From: Leptospira sp.
GTDB lineage: Bacteria > Spirochaetota > Leptospiria > Leptospirales > Leptospiraceae
Reading direction: 5' to 3'
NCBI GenBank assembly: GCA_002786225.1
Contig: PEQN01000005.1
Coordinates: 100,191 to 164,190, forward strand
DNA: 64,000 nt
The position numbers and the translations under genes were made by a program. Below the pieces are notes generated by a model. It was not told the origin of the DNA, did no database searches, and saw only the letters and a list, made by a program, of their open reading frames with translations. Each line of letters opens with the position of its first letter. Position 1 is the first letter of the stretch. This document shows, piece by piece, positions 37,239-46,433 of this stretch.

Positions 37239-39446
37239 TTGATCCAGCTTTTATCAAAATTCTATAAAAATCACACAATCCTCATTCTGGTTGGTTATGC
37301 ACTCTGCCTATCAACTAATTGCAAATATATATCTCCAACCAAGGCTCCCATTAATCCTGAAAAGTATGATTACAATTTTATTAGAAATAATTCGATTCTA
37401 ACAGAACCAATTGAACTTCACAAAGGGTGGAAATTTTTTCCCAAGTCAATGTTATTTGAAAAGTTTGATGAAACAGTCGACTTACGGGAATTAAATGAAG
37501 GATGCGAATACTTTCTAAATTTAAATTGGCAAAGTGATGAAAAACTTTGTAATAATCACTTCATCTCTGAAAAAGGTAATCAGATACTTCTTGGCGACGA
37601 AAAATATTTCGAGGCAACATCTTTCCACAATTGGGAAACCGTAGATCCTTCTATACAAGGTAACATAGGGACTGCCGTTTATAGAATAGATTTAATTCTT
37701 CCTAAAGGAGAATATGGAATTTTTCAAGAAAATTGGGCTCTTTCCTCCTCAGGAAGAATTTGGGTTTTAGAAAATCAAAAGAAATTGAAATTATTATCTA
37801 GCATTGGTTATCCATCAAATTCCAAAGATACGACTAGACCAATGTGGAAAGGAGTCAGTTCAAATTTTGAAACTCAGGGTGGGAATGTATCCTTAATAGT
37901 AGAAGTTGCAAATTTTCACCATAGATCAGGTTATTTAGGTTATGCGATAAGTCTTGGAACAAAATCGATAATCCAAAAAAAAACCTTACTTTATCACCAA
38001 GAGCAAATGCTGCTTTGTGGTTTTATTTCTATGGTAGGACTTTATAGCTTTATTTTATTCTTTTTTAGAACTAAGCAAAAAGAATTGTTATGGTTTAGTT
38101 TACTTTGCCTTGCAATCTCTTTTCGGGTTGCCTTAGTCTCAAGAATTTATCAGTTATATTTTCCCAATTCTGAAAGTTTCGAAATTTTATTAAAATTAGA
38201 ATACCTGAGTTTCACCCTGACACCAATTTTATTCTTACTATTTATCCGCTACCTTCTTCATGGTCATTCTAGTAAACCTGCATTTATTTTCGTAATTTTT
38301 TATCCCATTGCAATCTCTTTCTTTATTCTGTTTACTGACACATCAGTTTTTTCACGCTATTTACTAGCAGCAATATTTAGTATATTTTTCTCAATTGCTT
38401 ATGCTATTTATGAAATGATCCTCAAATGGCGTATCCAAGATTCAGAAATTCAAACTGTTATTAAAACCTTAGCCCTTGTCTTCTTTCTTTTCTCGGCAGC
38501 TGTTGTTAATGATGTTTTAATATCCTTTGGAATTTACCAATGGTATGAATTATCTGGAATAGGCTTGGTCATTTTTATTTTCGGACAAGCTGTAATGATA
38601 GCCAAAATTAATTCAAATTCTTGGAATAAAACAGATAAACTAAATTTAGATATTCTACAAATGAATAAAGACTTAGATCGTATGATTGCAGATCGAACTC
38701 AAATTCTTCAAAAGACAATTGATGCTAGAAATAATGATCTTCTTCTTGCAAAACAAATTCAAACCAATTTGATGCCTCAACTTAAATCGTTCAGTGAAAG
38801 AATTCAATTTCATACTTACTATGAACCTATGGATGAAGTGGGAGGTGACCTTTATGATGTAAATCAAATAGGTGTTAATACATTTAGAATCTTCCTAGCA
38901 GATGCAACTGGTCACGGTGTTCAAGCAGGTTTAATAACCATGTTAGTCAAATCAGAATATGAGAATCTAAAGTTCTATGCTGATCCTCCAAATAGTATTC
39001 TTGGTGAACTGAACAAAAGATACATCAGTAAATATAAATATTTAAATCGATTTTTTACCTGCATATTGGTCGACATTGACTTAGATAACCAGATTATCAA
39101 AATGGCCTCAGCTGGTCATCCATCTCAATATTTTTACGATTCTCATGTCGTGAAAGAATTAGATTACACAGGCCCATTAATGGGATTCAATCAAAATGTA
39201 AATTATACATTGAGAGAAATTTCATTTAATAAACAATCTTCTCTATTCCTATTTACCGATGGTTTATTTGAGCAATTTAATTCAAATGATGAAATATTGG
39301 GAGAGGACAGAATAGCAGAATTCTTTTTGAATATTTGCTTAGGAAAGAGAAGTTATGAGGAGCTCCCAAATTATATTTCAGAATGGATACATCCTATGAA
39401 AATTAAAGATGATATTTGCTTTATTGGAATCAACTTTAAAGATTGA
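37239..39446 (+). CDS. 7TMR-DISM-type PP2C (RsbU-like) phosphatase
   Basis: A 735-residue membrane phosphatase. The start is TTG at 37239; the ATG at 37229 is out of frame and meets a stop. The N-terminus is hydrophobic with a possible lipobox (LSTNC). About 50-250 is a periplasmic beta-sandwich like 7TMR-DISMED2, followed by seven helices (about 255-465), a coiled coil (about 470-510) and a SpoIIE domain. Motifs are VGGDLYD near 534, ADATGHG near 553, SAGHP near 623, TDGLFE near 673 and DD near 725, all intact. It probably senses a carbohydrate-like ligand outside the cell, by analogy with DISM proteins. Confidence 0.87.
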   Translation: MIQLLSKFYKNHTILILVGYALCLSTNCKYISPTKAPINPEKYDYNFIRNNSILTEPIELHKGWKFFPKSMLFEKFDETVDLRELNEGCEYFLNLNWQSDEKLCNNHFISEKGNQILLGDEKYFEATSFHNWETVDPSIQGNIGTAVYRIDLILPKGEYGIFQENWALSSSGRIWVLENQKKLKLLSSIGYPSNSKDTTRPMWKGVSSNFETQGGNVSLIVEVANFHHRSGYLGYAISLGTKSIIQKKTLLYHQEQMLLCGFISMVGLYSFILFFFRTKQKELLWFSLLCLAISFRVALVSRIYQLYFPNSESFEILLKLEYLSFTLTPILFLLFIRYLLHGHSSKPAFIFVIFYPIAISFFILFTDTSVFSRYLLAAIFSIFFSIAYAIYEMILKWRIQDSEIQTVIKTLALVFFLFSAAVVNDVLISFGIYQWYELSGIGLVIFIFGQAVMIAKINSNSWNKTDKLNLDILQMNKDLDRMIADRTQILQKTIDARNNDLLLAKQIQTNLMPQLKSFSERIQFHTYYEPMDEVGGDLYDVNQIGVNTFRIFLADATGHGVQAGLITMLVKSEYENLKFYADPPNSILGELNKRYISKYKYLNRFFTCILVDIDLDNQIIKMASAGHPSQYFYDSHVVKELDYTGPLMGFNQNVNYTLREISFNKQSSLFLFTDGLFEQFNSNDEILGEDRIAEFFLNICLGKRSYEELPNYISEWIHPMKIKDDICFIGINFKD

Positions 39447-39476
39447 ATCTTGTAAGTATGAAGAGAAAATTTAGCC

Positions 39477-40184
39477 TTAAACACCCAAATCCATATGCCG
39501 AATGTCCTGGCCTGTATTCAGTCGGACCAATTCCTCAGCGATATTTACAGAGTAATCTCCAATTCTTTCCATAGATAAAATGGCTCTATAAAGGTCAGCA
39601 AATTCCACCTTAGACATATTGGGATCAGAAACATATTTATGAAAGGCTTCTGCACAAAGATCATTTAATTCTTGTTCAAGTGCATTCACAGAACCCATGA
39701 ATCTTTCCTTTTCCTCCACAAGAGATTCTACAGCCATACCTGAGAGTGTAATCACACGAGAAAGGATCTTGCTCATACCCTCGTCTCTTTTGAATAAGCC
39801 TTTCTGAATATGACCATTTTGGAAAAATTTAGCAACATTGACAACTTGATCGCCTAGACGTTCTATATTTCTTGTTATACGAATACAAGATAGTGCAAAT
39901 CTTAGAGGATCTTTTTTAAAAACGATTTCATCACTGATCTCGCCTATTCCTAAGGAATTTCTGGATGCTATGGCTTCTAGGATGGCATTTTGAGAGAGAT
40001 TGTCATTTTCTTTTTCTAATTCATCGATTAAATCATCACGGGCTATGATATCAGCAGCTATGGAGTAATCATCATTCTCCAAGCTATCACCTAACATAAG
40101 AACTTGTTCTAGAACCATTTCAGCCATACTGTATAAATTTTTTCTAAGGTAGAAAAATTTAGAGATAGCTGAAATATTGTTCAT
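39477..40184 (-). CDS. PhoU-family protein
   Basis: A 235-residue all-helical protein with two PhoU repeats. The metal-binding E-x3-D pattern occurs in both: [12 protein letters not shown] near 105 and [14 protein letters not shown] near 210. PhoU proteins repress phosphate uptake signalling or regulate a Na/Pi symporter. No pst or phoR gene is nearby; it follows cheW by nine bases, which suggests a different or additional partner. Confidence 0.85.
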   Translation of the reverse strand: MNNISAISKFFYLRKNLYSMAEMVLEQVLMLGDSLENDDYSIAADIIARDDLIDELEKENDNLSQNAILEAIASRNSLGIGEISDEIVFKKDPLRFALSCIRITRNIERLGDQVVNVAKFFQNGHIQKGLFKRDEGMSKILSRVITLSGMAVESLVEEKERFMGSVNALEQELNDLCAEAFHKYVSDPNMSKVEFADLYRAILSMERIGDYSVNIAEELVRLNTGQDIRHMDLGV

Positions 40185-40193
40185 AGCAATTTC

Positions 40194-40664
40194 TTAAGCA
40201 AGACTCATTTCGTTGATTTCTTCTACGGATAGAATCTTTTCGATATCAATTAAAATAATGAAACGATTGTCTTTCTTACCTACACCCAAAATATATCTGG
40301 AAGAGATTCCTTTGACAGAGGGAGGAGGAGGATCGATTTGGCTTTGGGGAAAATGAACAACATGAGAAACCTTATCAACAATCACTCCAATGGACTTGCC
40401 ACCGATTTTAATAACGATAGCTCTATCTTGGGGAATTTCTTCCTGAGTTCGAATGTTTAGTTTTTTTGAAAGATCTATCATTCGAACAACCTTACCGCGA
40501 ATATCCATGATCCCTGCAAAATAGCTTTTGGATTTAGGAACTTTAATGAGATTGGAAATCTTAACAATCTCTTCGACGATAGAAATTGGTACAGCGTATT
40601 CTTCTTCACCCAAGTTGAAGATGATGTATTGATCCAGAATTAAATTTATTGATGCTTTGCTCAT
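40194..40664 (-). CDS. cheW: CheW chemotaxis adaptor
   Basis: A single CheW domain of 156 residues linking chemoreceptors to the CheA kinase in the cytoplasmic array. Visible marks are [21 protein letters not shown] at the start, the [15 protein letters not shown] core and VDKVSHVV, all normal for the family. It stands between a membrane protein (3 bases upstream) and phoU (9 bases downstream). No cheA or receptor is in the window, so it may serve a distant cluster. Confidence 0.9.
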   Translation of the reverse strand: MSKASINLILDQYIIFNLGEEEYAVPISIVEEIVKISNLIKVPKSKSYFAGIMDIRGKVVRMIDLSKKLNIRTQEEIPQDRAIVIKIGGKSIGVIVDKVSHVVHFPQSQIDPPPPSVKGISSRYILGVGKKDNRFIILIDIEKILSVEEINEMSLA

Positions 40665-40667
40665 TTT

Positions 40668-41450
40668 TCAAAAACGGGTATAGCCGTTATAGAAAAAGTA
40701 TGAACCAAGGGATATAAATGACAACACTTTTAATAGCAGTGGATTTCTTTTTCGAAAGGCCCAATCCAAACCACCTGTGATAAAACCAAAGGCTCCTAGA
40801 GCTAAACCTAAAATAACAAAATCAAAATAGTAATTATAAACCACCCAAGCCATTCCAGCTCCTAGAACAAAATCATGCAATTCTGCCCAGAATCTTCTCT
40901 TAAATCTTGTCCAAAGAGGTTCTCTATTGATGCGCCTTTCCCATCGCTTTCTCTGCCATCTCTGAAACCAAGTCTCTCTTTGAATCCCAAAAATCGAATC
41001 GTACTTCGTAGATTTCGGAAGATTAAACCTTCCAAAACCAGATTCTTCTTCTTGGTAGATCCCTCGACCAACCCTGCGCTCGACTTTCTTTCCAAGGGGG
41101 GTTAAGGAAATCTCATAGGTTCCACCTAAGGAATCGAGTAGGTCAGCATCTGGAATACAGGAAAATATGTCCCGAAAGGGTCGTATCTTCTTTCCAATTG
41201 GATAGTTTCGCCCACTGGTGATGTCTTTTTCTTTGATTATGCTACCATTCTTAATGGTTGCTGCATAGTTTTTGCCATTTTCATTGGCTACCTCTATAGA
41301 GAGGCGAACAAGTTTGTCGTGGAAATTGAAATCAGCTTCGAGAGTATCTCCCTCAGGAGTAACTGCTAAGAAAGAGCGATTGAATCCTTGGATTCGAGAA
41401 TTCTGCTTCCTCCACCAACCCCTGTATGTTTCCAATTCATTGAGATCCAT
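40668..41450 (-). CDS. Hypothetical protein with C-terminal membrane helices
   Basis: A 260-residue protein I do not recognise. The first 120 residues are strand-rich and soluble, with a FNFHDKLVRLSIEV segment. Residues about 120-195 are very basic and Trp/Arg-rich (RWQRKRWERR). Three hydrophobic helices end the protein (about 198-255). It is the first gene of a unit with cheW and phoU. Possibly a membrane-bound partner of a signalling complex; not supported beyond context. Confidence 0.6.
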   Translation of the reverse strand: MDLNELETYRGWWRKQNSRIQGFNRSFLAVTPEGDTLEADFNFHDKLVRLSIEVANENGKNYAATIKNGSIIKEKDITSGRNYPIGKKIRPFRDIFSCIPDADLLDSLGGTYEISLTPLGKKVERRVGRGIYQEEESGFGRFNLPKSTKYDSIFGIQRETWFQRWQRKRWERRINREPLWTRFKRRFWAELHDFVLGAGMAWVVYNYYFDFVILGLALGAFGFITGGLDWAFRKRNPLLLKVLSFISLGSYFFYNGYTRF

Positions 41451-41497
41451 ACTAATAGTATCGGAGAAGGTGGAAAAAGCTTAATCAAATCGATGAA

Positions 41498-41587
41498 CTA
41501 TTTCTTTTTGTGACGATTGGCTCTTCTTTTCTTTTTTCTTTTGTGCGTAGAGATCTTTCTTCGCTTTCTCTTCTTACCTGAAGGCAT
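41498..41587 (-). CDS. AURKAIP1/COX24 (mS38)-like small basic protein
   Basis: A 29-residue protein with 18 Lys or Arg, starting MPSGKKRKRRK and ending NRHKKK. This pattern, including the THKRKK centre, matches the bacterial family annotated as AURKAIP1/COX24 domain, whose mitochondrial relative mS38 is a small-subunit ribosomal protein. AAGGAG lies five bases before the ATG, a good ribosome-binding site. It follows manC by 32 bases in the same direction. It is probably a ribosome-associated peptide. Confidence 0.7.
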   Translation of the reverse strand: MPSGKKRKRRKISTHKRKKKRRANRHKKK

Positions 41588-41619
41588 AAGTACTCCTTAT
41601 TGTGTGTTCCACCAGGCTC

Positions 41620-42675
41620 TTATTCGAGATATTTTTGTAAACTTCGATTTTTCTTCATTTGCGCAAGCATCAATTTTATATCATCCAGACCATCTCTAGA
41701 TGCAACTAGAAGAACATCTGATTCCTCTACCACTACCAGGTTATCGACACCTAGAAAAGCGATCAAATCCTTGCTTACAGATGAAATATTTCCCTTAGCA
41801 TTGAAATGCAGAACTTCCTTGCCTTGGTGGTGGTTTCCATCCCTTCCTTCTGGCAAAATTCGAGCTAGAGACAGCCAAGAACCAACATCATCCCATTGAA
41901 AGAGAGCTGGAATCATAGAAATATTCTTAGACTTTTCCATAATTGCAATGTCTATAGGTGTAGAAGGAAGCAGTCGAAATACCTCTGCTAAACTTCCAAG
42001 GTTCTTGAAAGGAAAACCACGTAACAAAGGTTCTATGATTTCTGGAGAATGAGCTTTAAATTCTTGAAGTATATGACTCGTCTTCCAAATGAAGATTCCT
42101 GGATTCCAATAAAAGTTCTCCTTCTTAATGTATTTGGTTGCAGTCTTAGCATCTGGTTTTTCGACGAATTCCTTTACTGTCTTAGCGGCTCCATTCTCTT
42201 TGCCAGTAGCTATGTAGCCATAGCCGGTCTCTGGACGATTGGGCTTTACTCCCAAAAGTACCAAATGTGAATCGGCTTCTTGGATAGCGATCTTCATAGT
42301 CTTGGTAAATTCTTTAACAGGTTCAATAAATGCATCAGCTGAAAGTACAACTTGTATAGGATCGCCAAACATCTTCTGAAAATACAAAGATGCAAGAGCG
42401 ATGATTGGAGCTGTATTCTTACCCTCAGGCTCTAGGATGAAATTCTTTTCGGGAAAGCTTTTTTCTTGTTCAAGAATGGCTTTCTTCAAGGATGCATTGG
42501 TTCCTATAAAGATGCGATCTAGTGATGTAATAGTCAAAGCACGGTCTATGGTTTCCTTCAAAAGCGTTTTGTTGGAATATACCTTTCTGAGTTGCTTAGG
42601 AGTAGAAGTTCTTGAGCGCGGCCAGAACCTTTCTCCCTTGCCACCCGCCATAATAAGGACAACGGGTTTTTCCAT
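41620..42675 (-). CDS. manC: Mannose-1-phosphate guanylyltransferase
   Basis: A 351-residue nucleotidyltransferase forming GDP-mannose from mannose-1-phosphate and GTP. The GTP-binding signature [13 protein letters not shown] is near residue 10. The TPKQL motif follows, [14 protein letters not shown] is near 80 and a FVEKPD motif lies near 167. The length matches the single-domain form without a fused phosphomannose isomerase. GDP-mannose feeds O-antigen or exopolysaccharide. It lies five bases after hfq. Confidence 0.9.
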   Translation of the reverse strand: MEKPVVLIMAGGKGERFWPRSRTSTPKQLRKVYSNKTLLKETIDRALTITSLDRIFIGTNASLKKAILEQEKSFPEKNFILEPEGKNTAPIIALASLYFQKMFGDPIQVVLSADAFIEPVKEFTKTMKIAIQEADSHLVLLGVKPNRPETGYGYIATGKENGAAKTVKEFVEKPDAKTATKYIKKENFYWNPGIFIWKTSHILQEFKAHSPEIIEPLLRGFPFKNLGSLAEVFRLLPSTPIDIAIMEKSKNISMIPALFQWDDVGSWLSLARILPEGRDGNHHQGKEVLHFNAKGNISSVSKDLIAFLGVDNLVVVEESDVLLVASRDGLDDIKLMLAQMKKNRSLQKYLE

Positions 42676-42680
42676 AAGTA

Positions 42681-42929
42681 TTACTCCGCTGTTGCTTCTT
42701 TTGGTTCTTCGATATGAAAGCGAATCGGCTTAGCAGGAATGATAGTAGAAATTGCATGCTTATAGATTAAGTTTTGTTTGGTTTCATTTTCTAAGATGAT
42801 AGTAAAATTATCAAAACTTACAACTCTGCCTTTTAATGGCACACCATTGAGTAGGTAAATTGTTAGATCGACTTTATCTTTTCGAGCTGTGTTAAGTAGT
42901 TGGTCTTGTATGTTGTTTTTCGCAGACAT
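42681..42929 (-). CDS. hfq: RNA chaperone Hfq
   Basis: A small Sm-like protein of 82 residues from the preferred ATG at 42929 (an in-frame ATG four codons upstream, 42941, has no ribosome-binding site; GGA precedes the second). The Sm1 motif ([20 protein letters not shown]) and Sm2 motif (IYKHAIST) are intact, giving a hexamer that pairs small RNAs with mRNAs. The tail is short and acidic. It is directly downstream of miaA, as in gamma-proteobacteria. Confidence 0.92.
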   Translation of the reverse strand: MSAKNNIQDQLLNTARKDKVDLTIYLLNGVPLKGRVVSFDNFTIILENETKQNLIYKHAISTIIPAKPIRFHIEEPKEATAE

Positions 42930-42943
42930 TTTGCTATCCATTT

Positions 42944-43876
42944 TTATTTATTTTTTATTACTAGCAATTGAACTTCTTGAAGTTTCTCCATGGCAAAATC
43001 CCAGGAAACTTTCTGCAATAAGGGTTCCTTTTTAAACCAGGTTATCTGCCTTTTTGCATAATTCCTATGGGCCTTGGCAATTCCTTCATAGAATGAATCT
43101 AGACTCATTTTCTCATCAAGAAAGTCAAGTGCAAAATTATAACCAAGTGTCTTAAGTCCTGGACAATCTGCACTGTATTTCTCTCTCACTAACTTTGCTT
43201 CTTCTGCCATAGGGATTAGTAAATTTCGTGCTCTGGTATTTATTCGAGAATAGAGAATTTCTCTATCCCAATCTAAAAAAAAACCCAGAACATTGAATTT
43301 GTCTTTAGACCTTAGCAGTCCACCAATTGTTTCTTGTTTGAACCTTGTTAAAGAGCCTGAGGTTCGACAAACTTCTAAGGCTCTTCGATAGCGATAGAAA
43401 TCATTGCTTGAAATTTCTTGGAAGGCTTCTGGGTCTTTTTCTTTTAATTCTGCCACAACAAGTTCATCAGGTAGATCCAATACTGCTTGGTGAACTTCCT
43501 CTGAGACATCCGGAATGGGATACATCCCATACAAAAATGCCTTCAAATAAAAACCTGTTCCGGCTACCAAGATAGGCACCTTGCCTTTTTCAAGAATTCT
43601 TTGGTAAGCTTGGTGAGCTAGTTCAGAGAACTCTTTCGCATCCATGCTTTGGTCCGAACTTAGAAACTCAACTAAGGCATGAGGCATCCTTCCTTGTTCT
43701 TCTATAGAGGGACAAGCGGTTCCTATAGGAAGATCCTTGTAGACCTGCCTTGAATCAAAAGAAATTACTTCGAAAAGATTAGAATCCAGAGAGCAGACCA
43801 ATTGTGTCTTGCCGCTGCCTGTAGGCCCTGTTAGTAGTATAAGATCGGGGAGAGCTCTCTCCCCTGCTCTATTCAT
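42944..43876 (-). CDS. miaA: tRNA dimethylallyltransferase
   Basis: A 310-residue enzyme that adds a dimethylallyl group to A37 of UNN-reading tRNAs. The P-loop GPTGSGKT is at about 17-24, the substrate motif [11 protein letters not shown] near 39 and the [10 protein letters not shown] motif near 106. The length is normal. Its start overlaps the stop of the FYDLN gene by eight bases, and hfq follows a few bases downstream. Confidence 0.93.
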   Translation of the reverse strand: MNRAGERALPDLILLTGPTGSGKTQLVCSLDSNLFEVISFDSRQVYKDLPIGTACPSIEEQGRMPHALVEFLSSDQSMDAKEFSELAHQAYQRILEKGKVPILVAGTGFYLKAFLYGMYPIPDVSEEVHQAVLDLPDELVVAELKEKDPEAFQEISSNDFYRYRRALEVCRTSGSLTRFKQETIGGLLRSKDKFNVLGFFLDWDREILYSRINTRARNLLIPMAEEAKLVREKYSADCPGLKTLGYNFALDFLDEKMSLDSFYEGIAKAHRNYAKRQITWFKKEPLLQKVSWDFAMEKLQEVQLLVIKNK

Positions 43877-44330
43877 CCTCTACAGTTTCTTCCGCTTCTT
43901 CGTCCTCTTGGGCTTCTTCTACCTCTTCATCATCTAGAATTGAATCATCATCTTCATTTACTATAGATGGTGCTTCTTCTTCCTCAACATCATATTCTCC
44001 TGACTTCAATGCAGCTTGCTTAGATTTTAAAGCTGGCTTGGCCAATTGATCTGCCCCACATTTGGGACAAATTTTATCAGCCTTGTTCAAGTCGTAGAAT
44101 TTTGTTCCGCAATTGTAACAGGAAAATTTCTTGCCTAAAGGATTCTTAGGATCTATTGCTACGGTTGCGGAAGTTTTCTTAGCAGGAGCCTTATTAGACT
44201 TGCTTACCTCAGAGGGAGCATTTTTAGTTGCAGGTCGAGAAGAAGATACAGACGACTTTGTATTCTTTTTGCTAGCAGGGCTTGCCTTCTTTTTAGGTGC
44301 CGGTTTTGTTACTTTTTTTTTGACTGCCAT
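43869..44330 (-). CDS. FYDLN zinc-ribbon protein
   Basis: A 153-residue protein with three parts: a Lys/Ala/Ser/Pro-rich basic region (about 1-60), a zinc ribbon with [13 protein letters not shown] and CPKCG (about 70-95), and a very acidic tail rich in Glu and Asp. The ribbon identifies the FYDLN_acid family, whose role is not established. The ATG at 44330 is preferred to an upstream in-frame TTG at 44360. It overlaps miaA by eight bases. Confidence 0.78.
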   Translation of the reverse strand: MAVKKKVTKPAPKKKASPASKKNTKSSVSSSRPATKNAPSEVSKSNKAPAKKTSATVAIDPKNPLGKKFSCYNCGTKFYDLNKADKICPKCGADQLAKPALKSKQAALKSGEYDVEEEEAPSIVNEDDDSILDDEEVEEAQEDEEAEETVEDE

Positions 44331-44491
44331 ATGTCTCGATTTAGACTTATTTCCATCCAATGCTTCTCATTGAAATGTTGAAAAAAGCTATCCTGTCCTT
44401 GTATTTTTTACTGACCCCTAGAGCAACATTTTTTTTAATTCTTACGTTTCTCATCTTGATTTTAGCTTAGCATTTCCAATTCTAGAGTTCC

Positions 44492-45238
44492 ATGGTGAAA
44501 CTCAGCGTAAATGTGAACAAAATTGCAACTCTCCGAAATTCTAGGGGTGGAAATCATCCAAACCTGAAAGAACTTTCTGAAAAAATTCTCCAATACGGTG
44601 CTCATGGTTTAACGATACATCCAAGAGAAGACCAAAGACATATACGCACTGAAGATATAGCAATCCTTAAAGATTTAATGCTTAATTGGAATGACAAATC
44701 AACTGATTACAAGGAATTCAATATTGAAGGAGAGGCATCTCAGCGTTTTCTAGATATTGTTTTGAAACACAAGCCCGACCAAGCAACTTTAGTACCTGTT
44801 AAACCAGGAGAGATTACATCAGATCATGGCTTCCAATTTCCCAAAGACAAGGAAATTCTAGCTCCTATCATAGCCCAAATCAAGCAAGCTGGAATTCGTG
44901 TCGCCTTATTTGTAGAAGCTGGTGTGAGTGGACTTGCACATGCCAAGGAAATGGGCGCAGATAGAATTGAATTGTATACTGGACCTTTTGCAGAAAGCTT
45001 TGATAAGGACCCTATAAAAGCTAAAGCAATTTACACACGTTATGAATATACTGCTCAAGAAGCAAACAAAGTCGGTTTAGAAGTGAATGCTGGCCATGAC
45101 CTTGATCATGAAAATCTGATTCTCTTTTCTAAACTACCAGGTCTAAAAGAAGTTTCTATAGGACACAGATTGGTTTCAACTGCATTGGAATGGGGTTTTG
45201 AGAAAACCATCCAAGAATACTTAAGGGTTCTAACTTAA
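44492..45238 (+). CDS. pdxJ: Pyridoxine 5'-phosphate synthase
   Basis: A TIM-barrel enzyme of 248 residues. It condenses 1-deoxy-xylulose-5-phosphate and 3-amino-1-hydroxyacetone-1-phosphate in the DXP-dependent route to vitamin B6. The N-terminal LSVNVNKIATLRNSRGG, the THIPRED-like THPRED block (HPREDQRHIR near 43), FVEAGVSG near 140, ELYTGPFAE near 160 and NAGHDLDHEN near 200 are all characteristic. It stands alone, with 117 bases before the nuclease gene. Confidence 0.93.
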   Translation: MVKLSVNVNKIATLRNSRGGNHPNLKELSEKILQYGAHGLTIHPREDQRHIRTEDIAILKDLMLNWNDKSTDYKEFNIEGEASQRFLDIVLKHKPDQATLVPVKPGEITSDHGFQFPKDKEILAPIIAQIKQAGIRVALFVEAGVSGLAHAKEMGADRIELYTGPFAESFDKDPIKAKAIYTRYEYTAQEANKVGLEVNAGHDLDHENLILFSKLPGLKEVSIGHRLVSTALEWGFEKTIQEYLRVLT

Positions 45239-45355
45239 AGAAACGAAAAGAGACTTATAGAATTTGATAGATTTTAAATAGAAAAAAACCTTTGAAATTC
45301 TAAAAAAAAATAGCAAGCCTTAAAAATTTGTCTAGGTTGGACTTATAATAGAGTT

Positions 45356-46432
45356 ATGATAAAAATATTACATTGTTCGGATATACATTTCAAAGAAGAA
45401 GAACTGGATTACTGTTCTAAGGTATGGGCAGAAATTTTAGATATTGGTAAAAGCGAAAAAGTAGAAGCAATCTGTGTAGCTGGAGATGTCTTCGATACAT
45501 TTGAAGATTTGGTAGCTTGTCGAGAAACATTTTTGAAATTAGCAGTAGATTCTAAATTACGAATAATTGCAATAGCTGGTAACCACGAATATCTCCATAT
45601 TAAAAATCAGAATCTTGCGACTTATGATCTGAGCAAAATTTCATGGTTCCACTATCCTGGTTTTCATCTTGCAACAGATGAGAGTGATTCCTGGGAATTA
45701 TATGCATTACCATATAGCCAAGATTATGCGGATTATAGAAATTGGAAAATTCCTCAAAAAAAGAAACGAAGATTGCTCATGGCTCATGGAATGCTACCTG
45801 AGGCAGTAGCCTATACAGGACCTGACTCCGAAGAAGGTTCTCATATTCTCGAAATTGATCTTTTATCAAAGTTTGATGCCGACTGTATTCTTCTTGGTCA
45901 TATTCATAAGCGAACTGATTTGCAAATCAACGGACTATCCGTACACTACCCTGGCTCTCCTAGAGTATGGCGCAAAGGGGAAAAGGGGCAGCGTTCCGTT
46001 AACCTCATAGAAATTCCAGAATCAGGAAGTATCCAAGTTAAAGCTTTAGCTCTTGCCCAAGCAGGAGTCTACCGCGAAGTCCTTTTGAATATAGAACCAA
46101 ATGGTAATGTGCAAGCCTGGGAGCCAGATCAAATATCAGCTAACAAAGAAGACTATCTTTCAATAGAATTACAAGGAGTTGCTGACAACGAAACCATTCT
46201 AAATATCTGGCGAGATACTAAACTTAAAGAATGGTCACAAAACTACCGAAAGGTGGCAATCAATACAGAGATGATTAAGTATTTAGATGGTTTTTCTTCA
46301 GAAGCGATTGTAAAGAAATTTCTTGAAAAATGGAATGTGAAATTTGCAGAATCACCCGAAGACAAAATTCCCATCCTACTTAAAGCAAGGCAAATCGGCC
46401 TGGAAGAAATTATAGGAAAGATCAAATCATAG
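45356..46432 (+). CDS. SbcD/YhaO-like metallo-exonuclease
   Basis: A 358-residue metallophosphoesterase of the SbcD/Mre11 type for DNA double-strand end processing. Manganese-binding motifs are in order: CSDIHF (D9, H11), GDVFD near 44, GNHE near 79, MAHG near 143 and GHIH near 183. A short C-terminal capping domain follows. It ends one base before the ATPase gene, the usual SbcCD arrangement, so the products form one complex. The C-terminal region is closer to YhaO-type proteins than to E. coli SbcD. Confidence 0.85.
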   Translation: MIKILHCSDIHFKEEELDYCSKVWAEILDIGKSEKVEAICVAGDVFDTFEDLVACRETFLKLAVDSKLRIIAIAGNHEYLHIKNQNLATYDLSKISWFHYPGFHLATDESDSWELYALPYSQDYADYRNWKIPQKKKRRLLMAHGMLPEAVAYTGPDSEEGSHILEIDLLSKFDADCILLGHIHKRTDLQINGLSVHYPGSPRVWRKGEKGQRSVNLIEIPESGSIQVKALALAQAGVYREVLLNIEPNGNVQAWEPDQISANKEDYLSIELQGVADNETILNIWRDTKLKEWSQNYRKVAINTEMIKYLDGFSSEAIVKKFLEKWNVKFAESPEDKIPILLKARQIGLEEIIGKIKS

Positions 46433-46433
46433 T

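Noticed and set aside
37229..37267. Short upstream frame MTLFDPAFIKIL overlapping the TTG start of the DISM phosphatase
   Set aside because: A leader peptide is possible, but no ribosome-binding site or attenuator structure supports it.
41600..42733. Several plus-strand ORFs of 70-110 codons opposite manC
   Set aside because: They are antisense shadows of an intact, recognisable gene and have no domain character.
43869..44330. Low-complexity Lys/Ala/Pro region as histone-like DNA-binding protein
   Set aside because: The zinc ribbon with FYDLN and the acidic tail define a different family; the basic stretch alone is not enough for a histone-like call.
44375..44470. A 31-codon hydrophobic ORF (starts MLKKAILSLYF) in the gap before pdxJ
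   Set aside because: No ribosome-binding site lies before the ATG and the AT-rich gap makes a chance hydrophobic frame likely. It is not called without conservation evidence.
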